From Phycisphaerae bacterium (GTDB taxonomy: Bacteria > Planctomycetota > Phycisphaerae > Phycisphaerales > Phycisphaeraceae): a stretch of DNA of 64,000 nt. The translations under genes and the position numbers were made by a program. This document shows positions 1-9,915 of this stretch, in pieces. The notes under the pieces are model-generated. The model was given only the letters and a program-made list of their open reading frames with translations, made no database searches and was not told the origin of the DNA. Position 1 is the first letter of the stretch; every line of letters begins with the position of its first letter. The stretch covers positions 179,078 to 243,077 of the forward strand of contig JAUHZU010000006.1 in assembly GCA_030425705.1 (NCBI GenBank), in the 5' to 3' direction.

Positions 1-182
1 CGGTAGACCTCCGGGCTCGGTTCGGTAATGACACATCCTAAATCTCGAAGAGTTTGAACTGACCGTCTCAGCTTGTCTGGCGAAAGTTGATACTCCCACT
101 GCATAAAACCCGCGGACAGGTCACCCAATCCAAGGAGATGGAAAAGGAGTGTGGAGTCGGGATGGGGTGCCTTGGCTTTCAA
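1..182 (-). CDS. birA: Biotin-protein ligase BirA, N-terminal winged-helix part (partial)
   Basis: This reading frame starts at a TTG (180-182) that overlaps the nadC stop in a TTGA arrangement and runs open off the left edge, giving about 60 residues. The visible part has the BirA N-terminal winged-helix pattern: a leucine-rich helix (STLLFHLLGLGDLSAG), a recognition helix (SPDKLRRSVQTLRDLG) and a wing ending CVITEPSPEVYR. BirA attaches biotin to acetyl-CoA carboxylase and can repress biotin genes. The catalytic domain is outside the window, so the call rests on the HTH pattern and on the frequent nadC-birA neighbourhood. An internal ATG at 104 is a less likely start, because the coding pattern extends upstream of it. 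Confidence 0.6.
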   Translation of the reverse strand, partial: MKAKAPHPDSTLLFHLLGLGDLSAGFMQWEYQLSPDKLRRSVQTLRDLGCVITEPSPEVY

Positions 183-1063
183 CCGATATCCAGCCCCAAA
201 TCCAGCGACGGCGCGGAATGGGTCAGCGCACCGACCGAGATACGGTCCACCCCGGTCTGGGCGACCGCGGCGATGGTATCCAGGGTGATCCCGCCGCTGG
301 CCTCAAGCTCGATACTGGGGGCGGCCGCGTCGCGCATCGCCACGGCTTCACGCAGCATCGCGGGCGGCATATTATCCAGCAGCACGATGTCCACCGGCGC
401 TTGCAGCACTGCTTCCAACTGACACAAACTATCCACCTCGGCCATCACAAACTTTAGCTCGGGGTTCAGCCGCACCGCCTTCGCCCGGGCCTCGGTCAGC
501 CGAGCGACCATCGCTTCCGGGGGCAGTCCCGCGAGGTGGTTGTCCTTCACGAGCACGGCGTCGTAGAGCCCGATCCGGTGCGTCCCGCCGCCGCCGCAAG
601 CGACCGCGTACTTCTGTAGCCCGCGGAGGCCGGGCAGGGTCTTGCGGGTGTCGTAGACAGTCGCCCGGGTACCCGCGCAGCGAGCGACGTACTGCGCGGT
701 GAGCGATGCGATGCCCGACAGGTGCGTGAGCAGGTTGAGCGCGACCCGCTCGACGGCGAGCACTTCCCGGGTCGGGCCGCGCAGGGTCGCGGCCGCCTGG
801 CCGGGCGTTGCGGCATCGCCATCGGTGGCGAGCGTTTCCACGGCGACTGTGCCGCCGTAGACGGAGCACACCGTGTCGAGCGTTGCAAGTCCGGCCAGCA
901 CGCCCGCTTCGCGAGGGACGATGTGTGCCGTGGTCTGCGCGGACGCGGGGATGAAGCAGCGGGACGTAACGTCCAGCGAATCGGGCCCGAGGTCTTCGAG
1001 CCGGGCGGTCTCCACCAGCGTGGCGAGGGCCTCCGCCGAGATGTAGTCGTGCAGGTCCGGCAT
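179..1063 (-). CDS. nadC: Nicotinate-nucleotide pyrophosphorylase (quinolinate phosphoribosyltransferase)
   Basis: NadC converts quinolinate and PRPP to nicotinate mononucleotide, CO2 and pyrophosphate in de novo NAD synthesis. The 294-residue protein is full length for the family. It shows the ERVALNLLTHLSGIA helix (about 104-118), the substrate-binding TRKTLPGLR and GGGGTHRIGL segments, VKDNH, a barrel strand VLLDNM and a late EASGGI phosphate-binding motif. The ATG at 1063 lies 7 nt downstream of a TAGACT box (1071-1076) with no Shine-Dalgarno sequence, which suggests a leaderless transcript. The stop overlaps the start of the partial birA gene, so the two are probably co-transcribed. Confidence 0.95.
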   Translation of the reverse strand: MPDLHDYISAEALATLVETARLEDLGPDSLDVTSRCFIPASAQTTAHIVPREAGVLAGLATLDTVCSVYGGTVAVETLATDGDAATPGQAAATLRGPTREVLAVERVALNLLTHLSGIASLTAQYVARCAGTRATVYDTRKTLPGLRGLQKYAVACGGGGTHRIGLYDAVLVKDNHLAGLPPEAMVARLTEARAKAVRLNPELKFVMAEVDSLCQLEAVLQAPVDIVLLDNMPPAMLREAVAMRDAAAPSIELEASGGITLDTIAAVAQTGVDRISVGALTHSAPSLDLGLDIG

Positions 1064-1090
1064 CGCGACGAGTCTAGCAGCCCGCCGGGG

Positions 1091-1768
1091 TCACGTCCCC
1101 GCGTCTGCCTTGCGGATCGAGACGCGGTAACGGCGGTCGCCAACCCTCAGAAACCGCAGGCGGTCGCCGGGCTGTGCATCGGCGGCGTCATACAACGCCG
1201 CCCACCCGCGCCACCGCAGCATGCGCCCGCGTACAAGGTCGGTGACCACCGCCTCGCCGTTGGGGAGTTCGAGCGTGATCACGCCCGTAGGCGGCGTTTC
1301 CCCCTGTGGGCCCGGCAGCGTCGCGTAGCGGTTGCGGATCGCACCGTCCGTGAGCACCACCTCGCGCAGCGGGCTCAGCGATTCGTCGAGCACGTACCAG
1401 GCCTTCATGTACGCGACCTTGTACGCGGGACCGACGTCCATCGGCTCGGACGCTGCAAGCCGGATCAGGGTCGCGAACCGGCTGTCGCGCTTGGCTTGCC
1501 AGTAGGCATCGTCACCGCCGATGGCGTGGCGGTGCTGCTTTTCGATGCGGCGCACCTCGGCCGGGCTCAGGTTGTCCCAGGACAGGACCTCGGCCACGAG
1601 CGCGGTCGCCATGAACGGCCCGCCGGACGCCTTGAGGAACAGCCGCTCTCCCGGCTGCACCCGCCCATGCGGCGGCTGATTCGTCTTGGTGAGCCGCGAC
1701 TCGACCGTCTTCGTCCCCGCGAGGATGTCGCGGATGTAGCCGGGCTTGAGGATCGCGACGTGGATCAT
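1091..1768 (-). CDS. ASCH/PUA-like domain protein, function unknown
   Basis: A 225-residue soluble protein. Its first 70 residues resemble an ASCH (PUA-like) fold: a start of the type ILKPGYIRDILAGTKTVESR followed by PGERLFLKASGG. ASCH domains bind RNA or modified nucleotides, but the role of this protein is not known. The C-terminal half (about 120-225) looks beta-rich, ends GDRLRFLRVGDRRYRVSI, and I do not recognise it. The ATG at 1768 is 6 nt downstream of TACGCT (1775-1780), the same leaderless pattern as nadC. It lies 27 bp upstream of nadC on the same strand. Confidence 0.6.
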   Translation of the reverse strand: MIHVAILKPGYIRDILAGTKTVESRLTKTNQPPHGRVQPGERLFLKASGGPFMATALVAEVLSWDNLSPAEVRRIEKQHRHAIGGDDAYWQAKRDSRFATLIRLAASEPMDVGPAYKVAYMKAWYVLDESLSPLREVVLTDGAIRNRYATLPGPQGETPPTGVITLELPNGEAVVTDLVRGRMLRWRGWAALYDAADAQPGDRLRFLRVGDRRYRVSIRKADAGT

Positions 1769-1817
1769 GGGGCAAGCGTACCGGAGAGGCAGCGTCGCTG
1801 CGCATCACGGCGGCGTA

Positions 1818-3770
1818 TCACGTCAGATACGTCGACCCCGCCAGCCCCTTCTCGTAGAAGCGGCGCAGGGTGCGGGCCTCGTCGAGGGTCAGTTGTTGCT
1901 CGCGGACGGCCCGCTCGACAGACTGGGTGAAGGTCCGCCGCAGCTCGTCGGGGTTGAACTGCACATAGCTCAGCACCTCGCGGACGGTGTCGCCCTCGAC
2001 GACCTCCTCGATCTCGACCTCGCCGCCGGGCCCGATGCGGATGTGCACGGCGTTGGTATCGCCAAAGAGGTTATGCAGGTCGCCGAGCGTTTCCTGGTAC
2101 GCCCCTACCAGGAATGCGCCGAGGTAGTAGGGCGCGCCGGTGAAGGGGTGCAGGGGCAGGGTGGACTCGACCTCGCTGTCGCCGATGAACTTGTCGATCT
2201 TGCCGTCCGAATCGCAGGTGATGTCGGCGAGGATGCCGCGGCAGGTGGGCTCCTCGTTGAGGCGGTGGATCGGCATGATCGGGAAGCACTGGTCGATGGC
2301 CCAGTGGTCGGGCAGGGACTGGAAGATCGAGCAGTTGCAGAAGTAGATGTCCGAGAGCATCGCCTCGAGGTTGTAGAACTCCTCGGGGGGGTTCTCGACC
2401 CCGCGGACGAAGCGCAGCACCCGCGAGCCGATCGAGAAGAACAGCCGCTCCGCGAGACCGCGGTGCTCGATCGTGCAGTAGCCAAGATTAAACAGGCTCA
2501 GAGTCTGCTCGCGCGCGAGCTGCGCGTCGTGGTAGCACTCGGTGTAGTTGGTCTCGGTGAGCGCGGTGTAGGACTCGCACAGCGTCCGCACGGGCTCGGG
2601 CATGTCGTCCAGCTCGTCGTCGCTGAACGCCTCGGGCAGGTCGAACCGGTCGAAGCCCGACCATCCCAGCACGTCGAAGATCAGCACACTGTGGTGCGCG
2701 GCCATGGCCCGGCCTGACTCGCTGATGATCGTGGGGTGCGGCGTCTCGGTCGCGTCGCAGACCGTCTGCATGTGGTAGATGATGTCGTTGGCGTATTCCT
2801 GCAGCGAGTAGTTGACGCTGCCTTCCTGCGCCGAGTTCGAGCCGTCGTAGTCGACGCCCAAGCCGCCGCCGATGTCGACGTACTTCGCCTGTGCGCCCAG
2901 CCGGTGCATCTCCGCGTAGACCCGCGCCAGTTCGGTGACCACCGCCTTAACCTTGCGGATATCGTTGAGCTGGCTCCCGACGTGGCAGTGCAGCAGCGTC
3001 AGGCAGTCGAGCATGTCCTCCTCACGCAGCCGGTCCACCAGGTCCAGCACCTCGCTGACGAAGAGGCCGAACTTCGACCGCTCGCCGGCCGAGTGCTCCC
3101 ACCGCCCGGTGCCCCTGCTGGCGAGCTTGACGCGCACGCCGATCTGGGGGCGGACGTTGTGCTTCTTCGCGAACTCGATGATCAGCTTCAGCTCGGAGAA
3201 CTTCTCGATGACGGGGATGATGTTCTTGCCCAGCTTTGTGGCGAGGATGACCGCCTCGATGAACTGCCGGTCCTTGAACCCGTTGCAGATGATCGGCGTC
3301 GTCGGGTCGTCGACCATCGCCATCACCGCGAGCAGCTCGGGCTTGGACCCCGCCTCGAGGCCGAAGCCGTAGGACCGGCCCATCTCGAGCATGCTCTCGA
3401 CCACGTGCCGCTGCTGGTTGACCTTGATCGGGTAGACCGCGTGGTAGCCGGCCTCGTACTCGTGGTCGGCGATGGCCTTCGCGAACGCGTTGGCGATCTC
3501 CTGCAGGCGCTGCTGGAGCAGGTCGGAGAAGCGGATCAGCAGCGGCGCGGCCAGGTCGCGCTGTGCCAGCTCGTCGGTCAGCTTCTTGAGGTCGACGCCT
3601 GTCCCGGTCGTGTTGGCCGGCCGAACCACCAGGTGGCCGGCCCGGTTGATCTGAAACATGCCCCGGCCCCAGAGGTCCAGGCGGTAGAGCGCCGCCGAGT
3701 CGTCGCGCGACCAGGCATCGGTGTCGGGCTTGATCGCGCGTGGGGAGGGGGGTGGGGGAGGGGTAGGCAT
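1818..3770 (-). CDS. speA: Biosynthetic arginine decarboxylase
   Basis: SpeA is a PLP enzyme that converts arginine to agmatine and CO2, the first step of the agmatine route to putrescine. The 650-residue protein has the SpeA layout: the PLP lysine in YPIKVNQQ (Lys116), a TIM-barrel with HCHVGSQ and DIGGGLGVDY, and the late DITCDSDGKID catalytic segment. I chose the ATG at 3770 because AGGAG lies 8 nt upstream; an in-frame start at 3830 would add a poorly conserved 20 residues. The N-terminus has a run of prolines. A terminator for the next upstream minus-strand gene lies just before it, so speA probably has its own promoter. Confidence 0.95.
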   Translation of the reverse strand: MPTPPPPPSPRAIKPDTDAWSRDDSAALYRLDLWGRGMFQINRAGHLVVRPANTTGTGVDLKKLTDELAQRDLAAPLLIRFSDLLQQRLQEIANAFAKAIADHEYEAGYHAVYPIKVNQQRHVVESMLEMGRSYGFGLEAGSKPELLAVMAMVDDPTTPIICNGFKDRQFIEAVILATKLGKNIIPVIEKFSELKLIIEFAKKHNVRPQIGVRVKLASRGTGRWEHSAGERSKFGLFVSEVLDLVDRLREEDMLDCLTLLHCHVGSQLNDIRKVKAVVTELARVYAEMHRLGAQAKYVDIGGGLGVDYDGSNSAQEGSVNYSLQEYANDIIYHMQTVCDATETPHPTIISESGRAMAAHHSVLIFDVLGWSGFDRFDLPEAFSDDELDDMPEPVRTLCESYTALTETNYTECYHDAQLAREQTLSLFNLGYCTIEHRGLAERLFFSIGSRVLRFVRGVENPPEEFYNLEAMLSDIYFCNCSIFQSLPDHWAIDQCFPIMPIHRLNEEPTCRGILADITCDSDGKIDKFIGDSEVESTLPLHPFTGAPYYLGAFLVGAYQETLGDLHNLFGDTNAVHIRIGPGGEVEIEEVVEGDTVREVLSYVQFNPDELRRTFTQSVERAVREQQLTLDEARTLRRFYEKGLAGSTYLT

Positions 3771-3834
3771 CGTGGGCTCCTGCGGAACGCGGGATTCTAC
3801 CCGACTCGCCTGGCGCCTTCGAGGCAACAAGATG

Positions 3835-3857
3835 AAAAAACCCGCCTGGCGGCGGGT
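3835..3857 (-). terminator. Rho-independent terminator for the PEP-CTERM gene
   Basis: CCCGCC and GGCGGG pair around a 4-nt loop (3841-3856). On the minus strand the stem is followed directly by six T residues. It lies 36 bp past the stop of the PEP-CTERM gene and separates it from speA. Confidence 0.8.
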
Positions 3858-3892
3858 CGGTGTGTTCGTTCTGTTGGGCCCGTATGGCGGGG

Positions 3893-4672
3893 TCAGGCCG
3901 AGCGGCGGCGGCGGGCGAACAGGAGGCCGCCGAGGCCCACGAGTGCGAGCGAGCCGGGCTCGGGGACCACATCGATCGTGAAGTCTTTCTTGGTCACCAG
4001 GGCGATGCTGTTGTCTTCACTGATGGCGAACAGAGAGTCGTCGATCACAAGCTCGATCTTGGTCGCACGGTCGCTGGAGCTGAAGCCCGCACCGAGCAGG
4101 GCGGCATTGACATCGTAAAGCAGGGCAAGGCTCCAGGGATTGACCGCGGTGGGGCCATGGTCTTCGAGGTTCCTGGTTGCAAAGATCGATGCGCCCGCGA
4201 GATCGACCGGCGTGATCGCGGTGCCATTGATCTCGGTCACGGTCACACTCGCGAGGCTCAGGCCGTACACCACCTGCGTGATCGAGGTGCCCGAGCCGAG
4301 CAGCGAGTAGTCGCCGGACTCATCGATCAGGATGGCGTCGATCGAGCTGCCGGGCGTCGCCATCAGGGTAAAGTTGAGTTGGCCGTCCGTGATATCGGAG
4401 GCGCCATCGGTCGCCGCGGCGCTGAAGCCCGCGGGGTCGAAGTCGAGCTGGTTGCTGGAGATCGTCGGAGCACCGAACAGCGGTTCGGAATCGCCAGGCG
4501 AGTTGGCCGTCTCGGTCACGTCGAGGTACATGACGCTGCCGGGGGGCACATCGCTGAAGTCGCCGTAGTTAATCGGCGCAGCATGGGCACCGACGCCGAC
4601 CGAGACCAGACCGGCTGTCGCCAGCATCAAGGCGATCCGGCTCCGTGATACGCAACGCTTGAACGTGGTCAT
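3893..4672 (-). CDS. PEP-CTERM exported protein
   Basis: A 259-residue secreted protein. A hydrophobic signal peptide (about residues 10-30, ending AHA) is followed by a beta-rich, Gly/Ser/Thr-rich body with no domain I recognise. The C-terminus is a textbook PEP-CTERM tail: VPEPGSL, a hydrophobic helix, then RRRRSA. Such tails are cleaved and anchored by exosortase, usually in bacteria making extracellular matrix; no exosortase is in this window. The ATG at 4672 has GGAGG 6 nt upstream, and a TACATT -10-like box lies at 4701-4706. The downstream terminator makes it a single-gene unit. Confidence 0.85.
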   Translation of the reverse strand: MTTFKRCVSRSRIALMLATAGLVSVGVGAHAAPINYGDFSDVPPGSVMYLDVTETANSPGDSEPLFGAPTISSNQLDFDPAGFSAAATDGASDITDGQLNFTLMATPGSSIDAILIDESGDYSLLGSGTSITQVVYGLSLASVTVTEINGTAITPVDLAGASIFATRNLEDHGPTAVNPWSLALLYDVNAALLGAGFSSSDRATKIELVIDDSLFAISEDNSIALVTKKDFTIDVVPEPGSLALVGLGGLLFARRRRSA

Positions 4673-4855
4673 CTCTTGCCTCCAGTGCATCGCGAGTCGA
4701 AATGTAAGGGTGATCTGCCGACCAAGAACATCCTGTTCCCGGGTCTTGTGCATCGCACAAAGATCCACATACAGCTTATTGAAACCATTCCGCCGGTCAA
4801 GCGGCCGTCGACCTTGTACCTACTGGGTTACGGCCCGTCTGCCCGAGAATGAAGG

Positions 4856-4883
4856 GTAAACTCTTGCTAGCAAGAGAGTTTAC
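4856..4883. repeat. Near-perfect intergenic palindrome after carA
   Basis: The 16-bp palindrome CTCTTGCTAGCAAGAG (4861-4876) is flanked by GTAAA and TTTAC arms, giving a hairpin of about 13 bp with a 2-nt bulge. It sits 14 bp past the carA stop and upstream of the PEP-CTERM gene. It has no T-tract, so it could be a terminator-like 3' hairpin of carA or a protein-binding dyad. Confidence 0.5.
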
Positions 4884-4896
4884 GGCCAGCCGTCAG

Positions 4897-6138
4897 TCAC
4901 GGGGCGGTCGTTAGGACCCGGTCAACGCTGTTGCGGGCACGCTGGGCCTGGTCCATCTGCTCGCCGGTCGGGCTCGTGCCGGTCTGCATCATGGACACGA
5001 AGCAGTCGAAGAGGTAGCGGGCGTCGTGCGGGCCCGGGCTGGCCTCGGGGTGGTACTGCACGGCGAACACCGGCAGGCCCGCGTGCCGGAAGCCCTCGAG
5101 CGTCTGGTCGTTCAGGTTGAGGTGCGTCGGCTCGCCGCCGGCCTGCTTCAACGATTCGGTCTCGACCGCGAAGCCGTGGTTCTGGCTGGTGATCTCGACC
5201 TTACCCGTGCCGAGGTTCTGGACCGGCTGGTTCCCGCCGCGGTGCCCGAACTTGAGCTTGTAGGTCTCGGCCCCCAGCGCGAGAGAGAGGAGCTGGTGCC
5301 CCAGACAGATGCCGAAGGTCGGCTGCTCGCCCATGACGTGCTTCAGCATCGCGACCGTCTCGCCGACCGCCGCGGGGTCGCCCGGGCCGTTGGACACAAA
5401 CAGCCCGTCGGGCTTGTGCTCGCGGACCTGCTCGGCCGAGGCGTCCCAGGGCAGGACCGTCACGTCGCAGCCTGAGTCCACCAGGTTCCGCAGGATGTTC
5501 AGCTTCGCGCCACAGTCGATCGCCACCACTTTGTATCGCTTGCCCGAGGTGGGGATCGCCCCTTGCAGCGGGGCCCAGCCGCCCAGGTCTTCGTCCCAAG
5601 CGATCGGCTCGGATCGGCTGACTTCTTTCACGAGGTTCCGCCCGACCAGGCCCGCCGAGTCTCGCGCCATCTGCACGAGTCGCACGTCGGTCTGGCCGGG
5701 GTCGGTGCAGAGCACGCCGTCCATCGCGCCGTCGACACGGAGCTTGCGGGTGAGGGCGCGGGTGTCGATCTCGGCGATGCCGGTCAGCCCCTGATCAGCC
5801 AGCCAGCGTTCGAGCTTGGCGGTGCTCCGGTAGTTGCTCTCGCGGTTCGCCAACTCGCGGACGACAAAGCCCGAGCAGTGGGCGCGGGTGGATTCGAGGT
5901 CGCCATCGGACGTGCCGTAGTTCCCGATGAGCGGGGTGGTCATGGTGACGATCTGGCCGGCGTAGGACGGGTCGGTGAGGATCTCCTGGTAGCCGGACAT
6001 GGAGGTGTTAAAGCAGACCTCGCCGACGACGCAGCGGGGCGTGGTCAGCCCGAAGGCGGTGCCGGTGAAGACGCTGCCGTCGGCTAGCGCGAGGCGGCAG
6101 ACGGTGCGGGCGGGAGCGGTATCGTGGGGGCTCGGCAT
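4897..6138 (-). CDS. carA: Carbamoyl-phosphate synthase small subunit
   Basis: CarA is the glutamine amidotransferase subunit that feeds ammonia to CarB for carbamoyl phosphate, used in pyrimidine and arginine synthesis. At 413 residues it is full length. The N-terminal CPSase small-chain domain has the GYQEILTDPSYAGQIV motif. The class I glutaminase domain has Cys278 in GICLGHQ and a catalytic His363/Glu365 pair in QYHPEASPG. The ATG at 6138 is 8 nt from TAGAAT (6147-6152). No carB is nearby; pyrC, the third pyrimidine enzyme, is 41 kb away. Confidence 0.97.
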   Translation of the reverse strand: MPSPHDTAPARTVCRLALADGSVFTGTAFGLTTPRCVVGEVCFNTSMSGYQEILTDPSYAGQIVTMTTPLIGNYGTSDGDLESTRAHCSGFVVRELANRESNYRSTAKLERWLADQGLTGIAEIDTRALTRKLRVDGAMDGVLCTDPGQTDVRLVQMARDSAGLVGRNLVKEVSRSEPIAWDEDLGGWAPLQGAIPTSGKRYKVVAIDCGAKLNILRNLVDSGCDVTVLPWDASAEQVREHKPDGLFVSNGPGDPAAVGETVAMLKHVMGEQPTFGICLGHQLLSLALGAETYKLKFGHRGGNQPVQNLGTGKVEITSQNHGFAVETESLKQAGGEPTHLNLNDQTLEGFRHAGLPVFAVQYHPEASPGPHDARYLFDCFVSMMQTGTSPTGEQMDQAQRARNSVDRVLTTAP

Positions 6139-6163
6139 GGCCGGGGATTCTAGCAGGGGCGTG

Positions 6164-6204
6164 GGGGAGTGGTTGGTGGCTAATGGTTAGTGACTAGGGT
6201 GACG
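6164..6204. repeat. Degenerate single arm of an intergenic repeat
   Basis: This stretch between carA and the glycosylase gene contains stacked variants of GGCTAATGG / GGTTAGTG / GACTAGGG. It resembles the left arm of the CTAGGGTCTA inverted-repeat element at 33713-33868 and starts with a similar GGGGAGT lead. I found no matching right arm nearby, so it may be a decayed copy. Confidence 0.35.
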
Positions 6205-6229
6205 AAGTCGGTTGTTACGAGCGACTGGC

Positions 6230-6979
6230 TCAAGGCGACTTCTCCCACACGCCCATCTCGATGAGTTGCTGCTCCGCCTGCTCCGCCCAGCCCTTGTTCG
6301 CCAGCGGGCTCGCGGGGCTGGGGTGCAGCACCCGGCCGAACCGGCAGCCCATGCCGTCCAGCACACGCTTCGCCTGCTTCTCCGCGAAGGCACCCACGCC
6401 GACCACCCACTCCGGCGACAGGGCCGCAACCACCGCTCGCAGGTGCGCGTCACACGCCCGCTCGAGCGGCTCACGCTCCGCGGCCGGCAGCTTGTCCGGT
6501 GTTCGGTTCTTGCCGCTCTCCTCCATGAACACCAACGGGCAGTAGTTGAGGATGAAGCCCCCGGCCCCGTCGTTGAAGAACCGGTCGGCCTCCGGGTAGC
6601 GCTGCGCCAGCAGGCCCCACAGCCGCCGGCCGGACACCTCGGACCGCGTGCACGCCAGCCCCTCGATCGGCCGCTTGGGGTGCTCATCCCGTGGCTTGCC
6701 GAACGGCGCATCCAGCTTGAGGTAGTCCCGCACCGCCGCGACCTCGCCGAACGGTGCACCGGTCTGCGCCATGCCCCACGGCCCGGGGTTCATCCCGAGG
6801 AAGACGACACGCTTGGTCGAGTCGCCGTACCGCCGGACATACTGCTCGTGCATCGCATAGGCGTAGTCGTAGGGGTTATAGACATGCGTGACCGGCTCGG
6901 CGAAGCGGAGTTTGTCGAGCGTCTTGTTCAGCGCCTTCGCGGCGGCGAGGATCGTGTTGGCGGTTGAGGTGGTAGGCAT
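6230..6979 (-). CDS. Uracil-DNA glycosylase, SMUG1 type
   Basis: A 249-residue DNA repair enzyme that should excise uracil or oxidised pyrimidines. It has the SMUG1 water-coordinating motif GMNPGPWGMAQTGAPFG (about 63-79), the YCPLVF strand with an Asn before it, and the minor-groove motif HPSPASPLANKGW near the C-terminus. All three identify the SMUG1 branch of the UDG superfamily. The ATG at 6979 is preferred over 6991 because it lies 7 nt after TATGCT (6987-6992); that box would overlap the upstream start codon. It is an isolated minus-strand gene between carA and gap. Confidence 0.88.
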   Translation of the reverse strand: MPTTSTANTILAAAKALNKTLDKLRFAEPVTHVYNPYDYAYAMHEQYVRRYGDSTKRVVFLGMNPGPWGMAQTGAPFGEVAAVRDYLKLDAPFGKPRDEHPKRPIEGLACTRSEVSGRRLWGLLAQRYPEADRFFNDGAGGFILNYCPLVFMEESGKNRTPDKLPAAEREPLERACDAHLRAVVAALSPEWVVGVGAFAEKQAKRVLDGMGCRFGRVLHPSPASPLANKGWAEQAEQQLIEMGVWEKSP

Positions 6980-7010
6980 GGGGCAAAGCATACCGAGGTG
7001 TGGATATCAC

Positions 7011-7040
7011 GAAAGAAGCCCACGCTCGGCGAGCGTGGGC
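7011..7040 (-). terminator. Rho-independent terminator of gap
   Basis: GCCCACGCTC and GAGCGTGGGC pair around GGC (7018-7040). On the minus strand a T-rich tail (TTCTTTC) follows. It lies 30 bp after the gap stop; the plus-strand tail is only weakly T-rich. Confidence 0.8.
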
Positions 7041-7070
7041 TTCGGGGTTTTCGCATTGTGGGTAGGGGCG

Positions 7071-8183
<1,113 letters not shown>

Positions 8184-8249
8184 TCAAACCTGTGGAAGGA
8201 TCGGCGTGTGTCGGCGATGGCGGCGGCGCGGACGGGCTACACTGGCCGG

Positions 8250-9611
8250 ATGCCACGGCTGTTTGATGAACCCAGGCCCCCCCGGCGGACGCCGGCCGAC
8301 CCGCCCGAACGCCATGGCGACGACGCGATCCCGGTCGCGGACCTGGTCGGCCGGATCAAGCAGACACTCAACCAGCAGATGCCCGGCAAGCTGCGTGTCG
8401 CGGGCGAGGTCTCCAACCTCTCGGACCGCAACCACTGGTTCTTCTCGCTCAAGGACGAGCAGGCGGCGATCCGGTGCGTGATGTTCGCGTCGGCGGCGCG
8501 GCAGGTCCGCTTCCCCGTGCGGGACGGGCTGGCGGTGGTGGCGACGGGCCGAGTGGACGTGTTCCCCGCGCAGGGGCAGGTGCAGTTCTACGTCGACCGG
8601 CTGGAGCCCGTGGGGCAGGGCGCGTTGGAGCAGCGGCTGCGGGAGATGATCGATGAGCTGCGGGCGCTGGGTTACTTCGATGCCGAGCACAAACGGCCGC
8701 TGCCCGCGATCCCGCGTCGGATCGCGGTGGTGACCTCGCGGAGTGCGGCGGCGCTGCAGGACGTGATCGACACCGCCCGCCGCCGTTGGGCCGGGTGCGA
8801 GCTGGTTCTGTGTGATGTGCGGGTGCAGGGCGATGCCGCCGCGCCGCAGATCGCTGCAATGATCGACCGGTTGTCCCGGGACCACGAAGCACTCGGGATC
8901 GACGCGGTCCTCCTGACGCGGGGGGGCGGGTCGATGGAGGACCTGTGGGCGTTCAACGAGCGGGTGGTCGCGGACGCGCTATACCGTTGTGCCGTGCCGG
9001 TCGTCGCCGCGATCGGGCACGAGACAGATGTAACCGTTGCCGAGCTGGTCGCGGACGCGCGGTGTGCCACGCCGACACAGGCGGCCATGACCCTCGTGCC
9101 CGACCGGGAAACACTGTCGCAACAGGTGGAGCAGCTGCATGACCGCCTCGGGCTCGCGCTCCACCGCCGGGCGCAGCACGCGCGGGACCGGCTGCGCGCG
9201 GCCGAGCGGCACCCGGCGGTGTCGCGCCCGGACCGCCTGGTGGCCGCGCCGCGCGAACGCCTGCTGCGGGCCTCGGCCCGGCTGGGCGCGGTGCTCCCCA
9301 GGGTGACCCGGGCCCGGCGCGAACGGCTCGATGCGCTCGCCCGACACCTCCATGCGGTCGGCCCGCAGCGTGTGCTCGAACGCGGCTACACCTACACCAC
9401 CGCGGCCGACGGCACGCTGCTGCGCTCGGCGGCCACCGCAGCGTCGGCCCCGTCCCTGACGACCGTCTTCGCCGACGGCCGGGTCGTCTCCATCCCCGCG
9501 GGCACGGAGCCGCCCAGCCCGCCTCCGCCGGCGCCGTCACCCCCTCCCCGGCGCAAGAAGCGCAAGCGCAGACCGGGCAACGATGGGCCGGGCTTGTTCG
9601 CGGCCGAATGA
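8250..9611 (+). CDS. xseA: Exodeoxyribonuclease VII large subunit
   Basis: XseA is the catalytic subunit of exonuclease VII, which degrades single-stranded DNA with XseB. The 453-residue protein has the N-terminal OB-fold (VAGEVSNLSDRNHWFFSLKD), the catalytic-core motifs IAVVTSRSAAALQDVI, LLTRGGGSMEDLWAFN and AAIGHETDVTVAELVAD, a long basic coiled-coil C-terminal half, and a Pro/Lys-rich tail. I chose the ATG at 8250: it lies 6 nt after TACACT (8238-8243), whereas an in-frame start at 8208 would add unrelated residues. xseB follows after 49 bp. Confidence 0.95.
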   Translation: MPRLFDEPRPPRRTPADPPERHGDDAIPVADLVGRIKQTLNQQMPGKLRVAGEVSNLSDRNHWFFSLKDEQAAIRCVMFASAARQVRFPVRDGLAVVATGRVDVFPAQGQVQFYVDRLEPVGQGALEQRLREMIDELRALGYFDAEHKRPLPAIPRRIAVVTSRSAAALQDVIDTARRRWAGCELVLCDVRVQGDAAAPQIAAMIDRLSRDHEALGIDAVLLTRGGGSMEDLWAFNERVVADALYRCAVPVVAAIGHETDVTVAELVADARCATPTQAAMTLVPDRETLSQQVEQLHDRLGLALHRRAQHARDRLRAAERHPAVSRPDRLVAAPRERLLRASARLGAVLPRVTRARRERLDALARHLHAVGPQRVLERGYTYTTAADGTLLRSAATAASAPSLTTVFADGRVVSIPAGTEPPSPPPPAPSPPPRRKKRKRRPGNDGPGLFAAE

Positions 9612-9660
9612 CCGCGTGCCTGAACGAGTGAAGCACCTGTGTTCCCGGTAAACTCCCCGA

Positions 9661-9909
9661 ATGCCTGATGATGCTGCCGACCACGCCCAGCCGCCGCTCT
9701 CTTTTGAGCAGGCGATCGAGAAGCTGGAAACGATGATCGACGCGATCGAGTCCGGCGAGGTCGGGCTGGAGGACGCGATCAGCCGATACGAACAGGGGCA
9801 GCGATTGGTGAAGCGCTGCCGGGCGATCCTGGACCAGGCCGAGCAGCGGATCGCCGAGCTGAGCCCCGACGCCGACGCCACCGCGCCCGGCGGAGACGAC
9901 GACGAGTAA
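9661..9909 (+). CDS. xseB: Exodeoxyribonuclease VII small subunit
   Basis: The 82-residue partner of XseA, with the standard XseB hairpin of helices: LSFEQAIEKLETMIDAIESG, then LEDAISRYEQGQRLVKRC and DQAEQRI. The tail is acidic. Although it directly follows xseA, its ATG lies 6 nt after its own TAAACT box (9649-9654), so it may also be transcribed separately as a leaderless message. The prepilin peptidase gene starts 6 bp after its stop. Confidence 0.93.
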   Translation: MPDDAADHAQPPLSFEQAIEKLETMIDAIESGEVGLEDAISRYEQGQRLVKRCRAILDQAEQRIAELSPDADATAPGGDDDE

Positions 9910-9915
9910 CCGCTT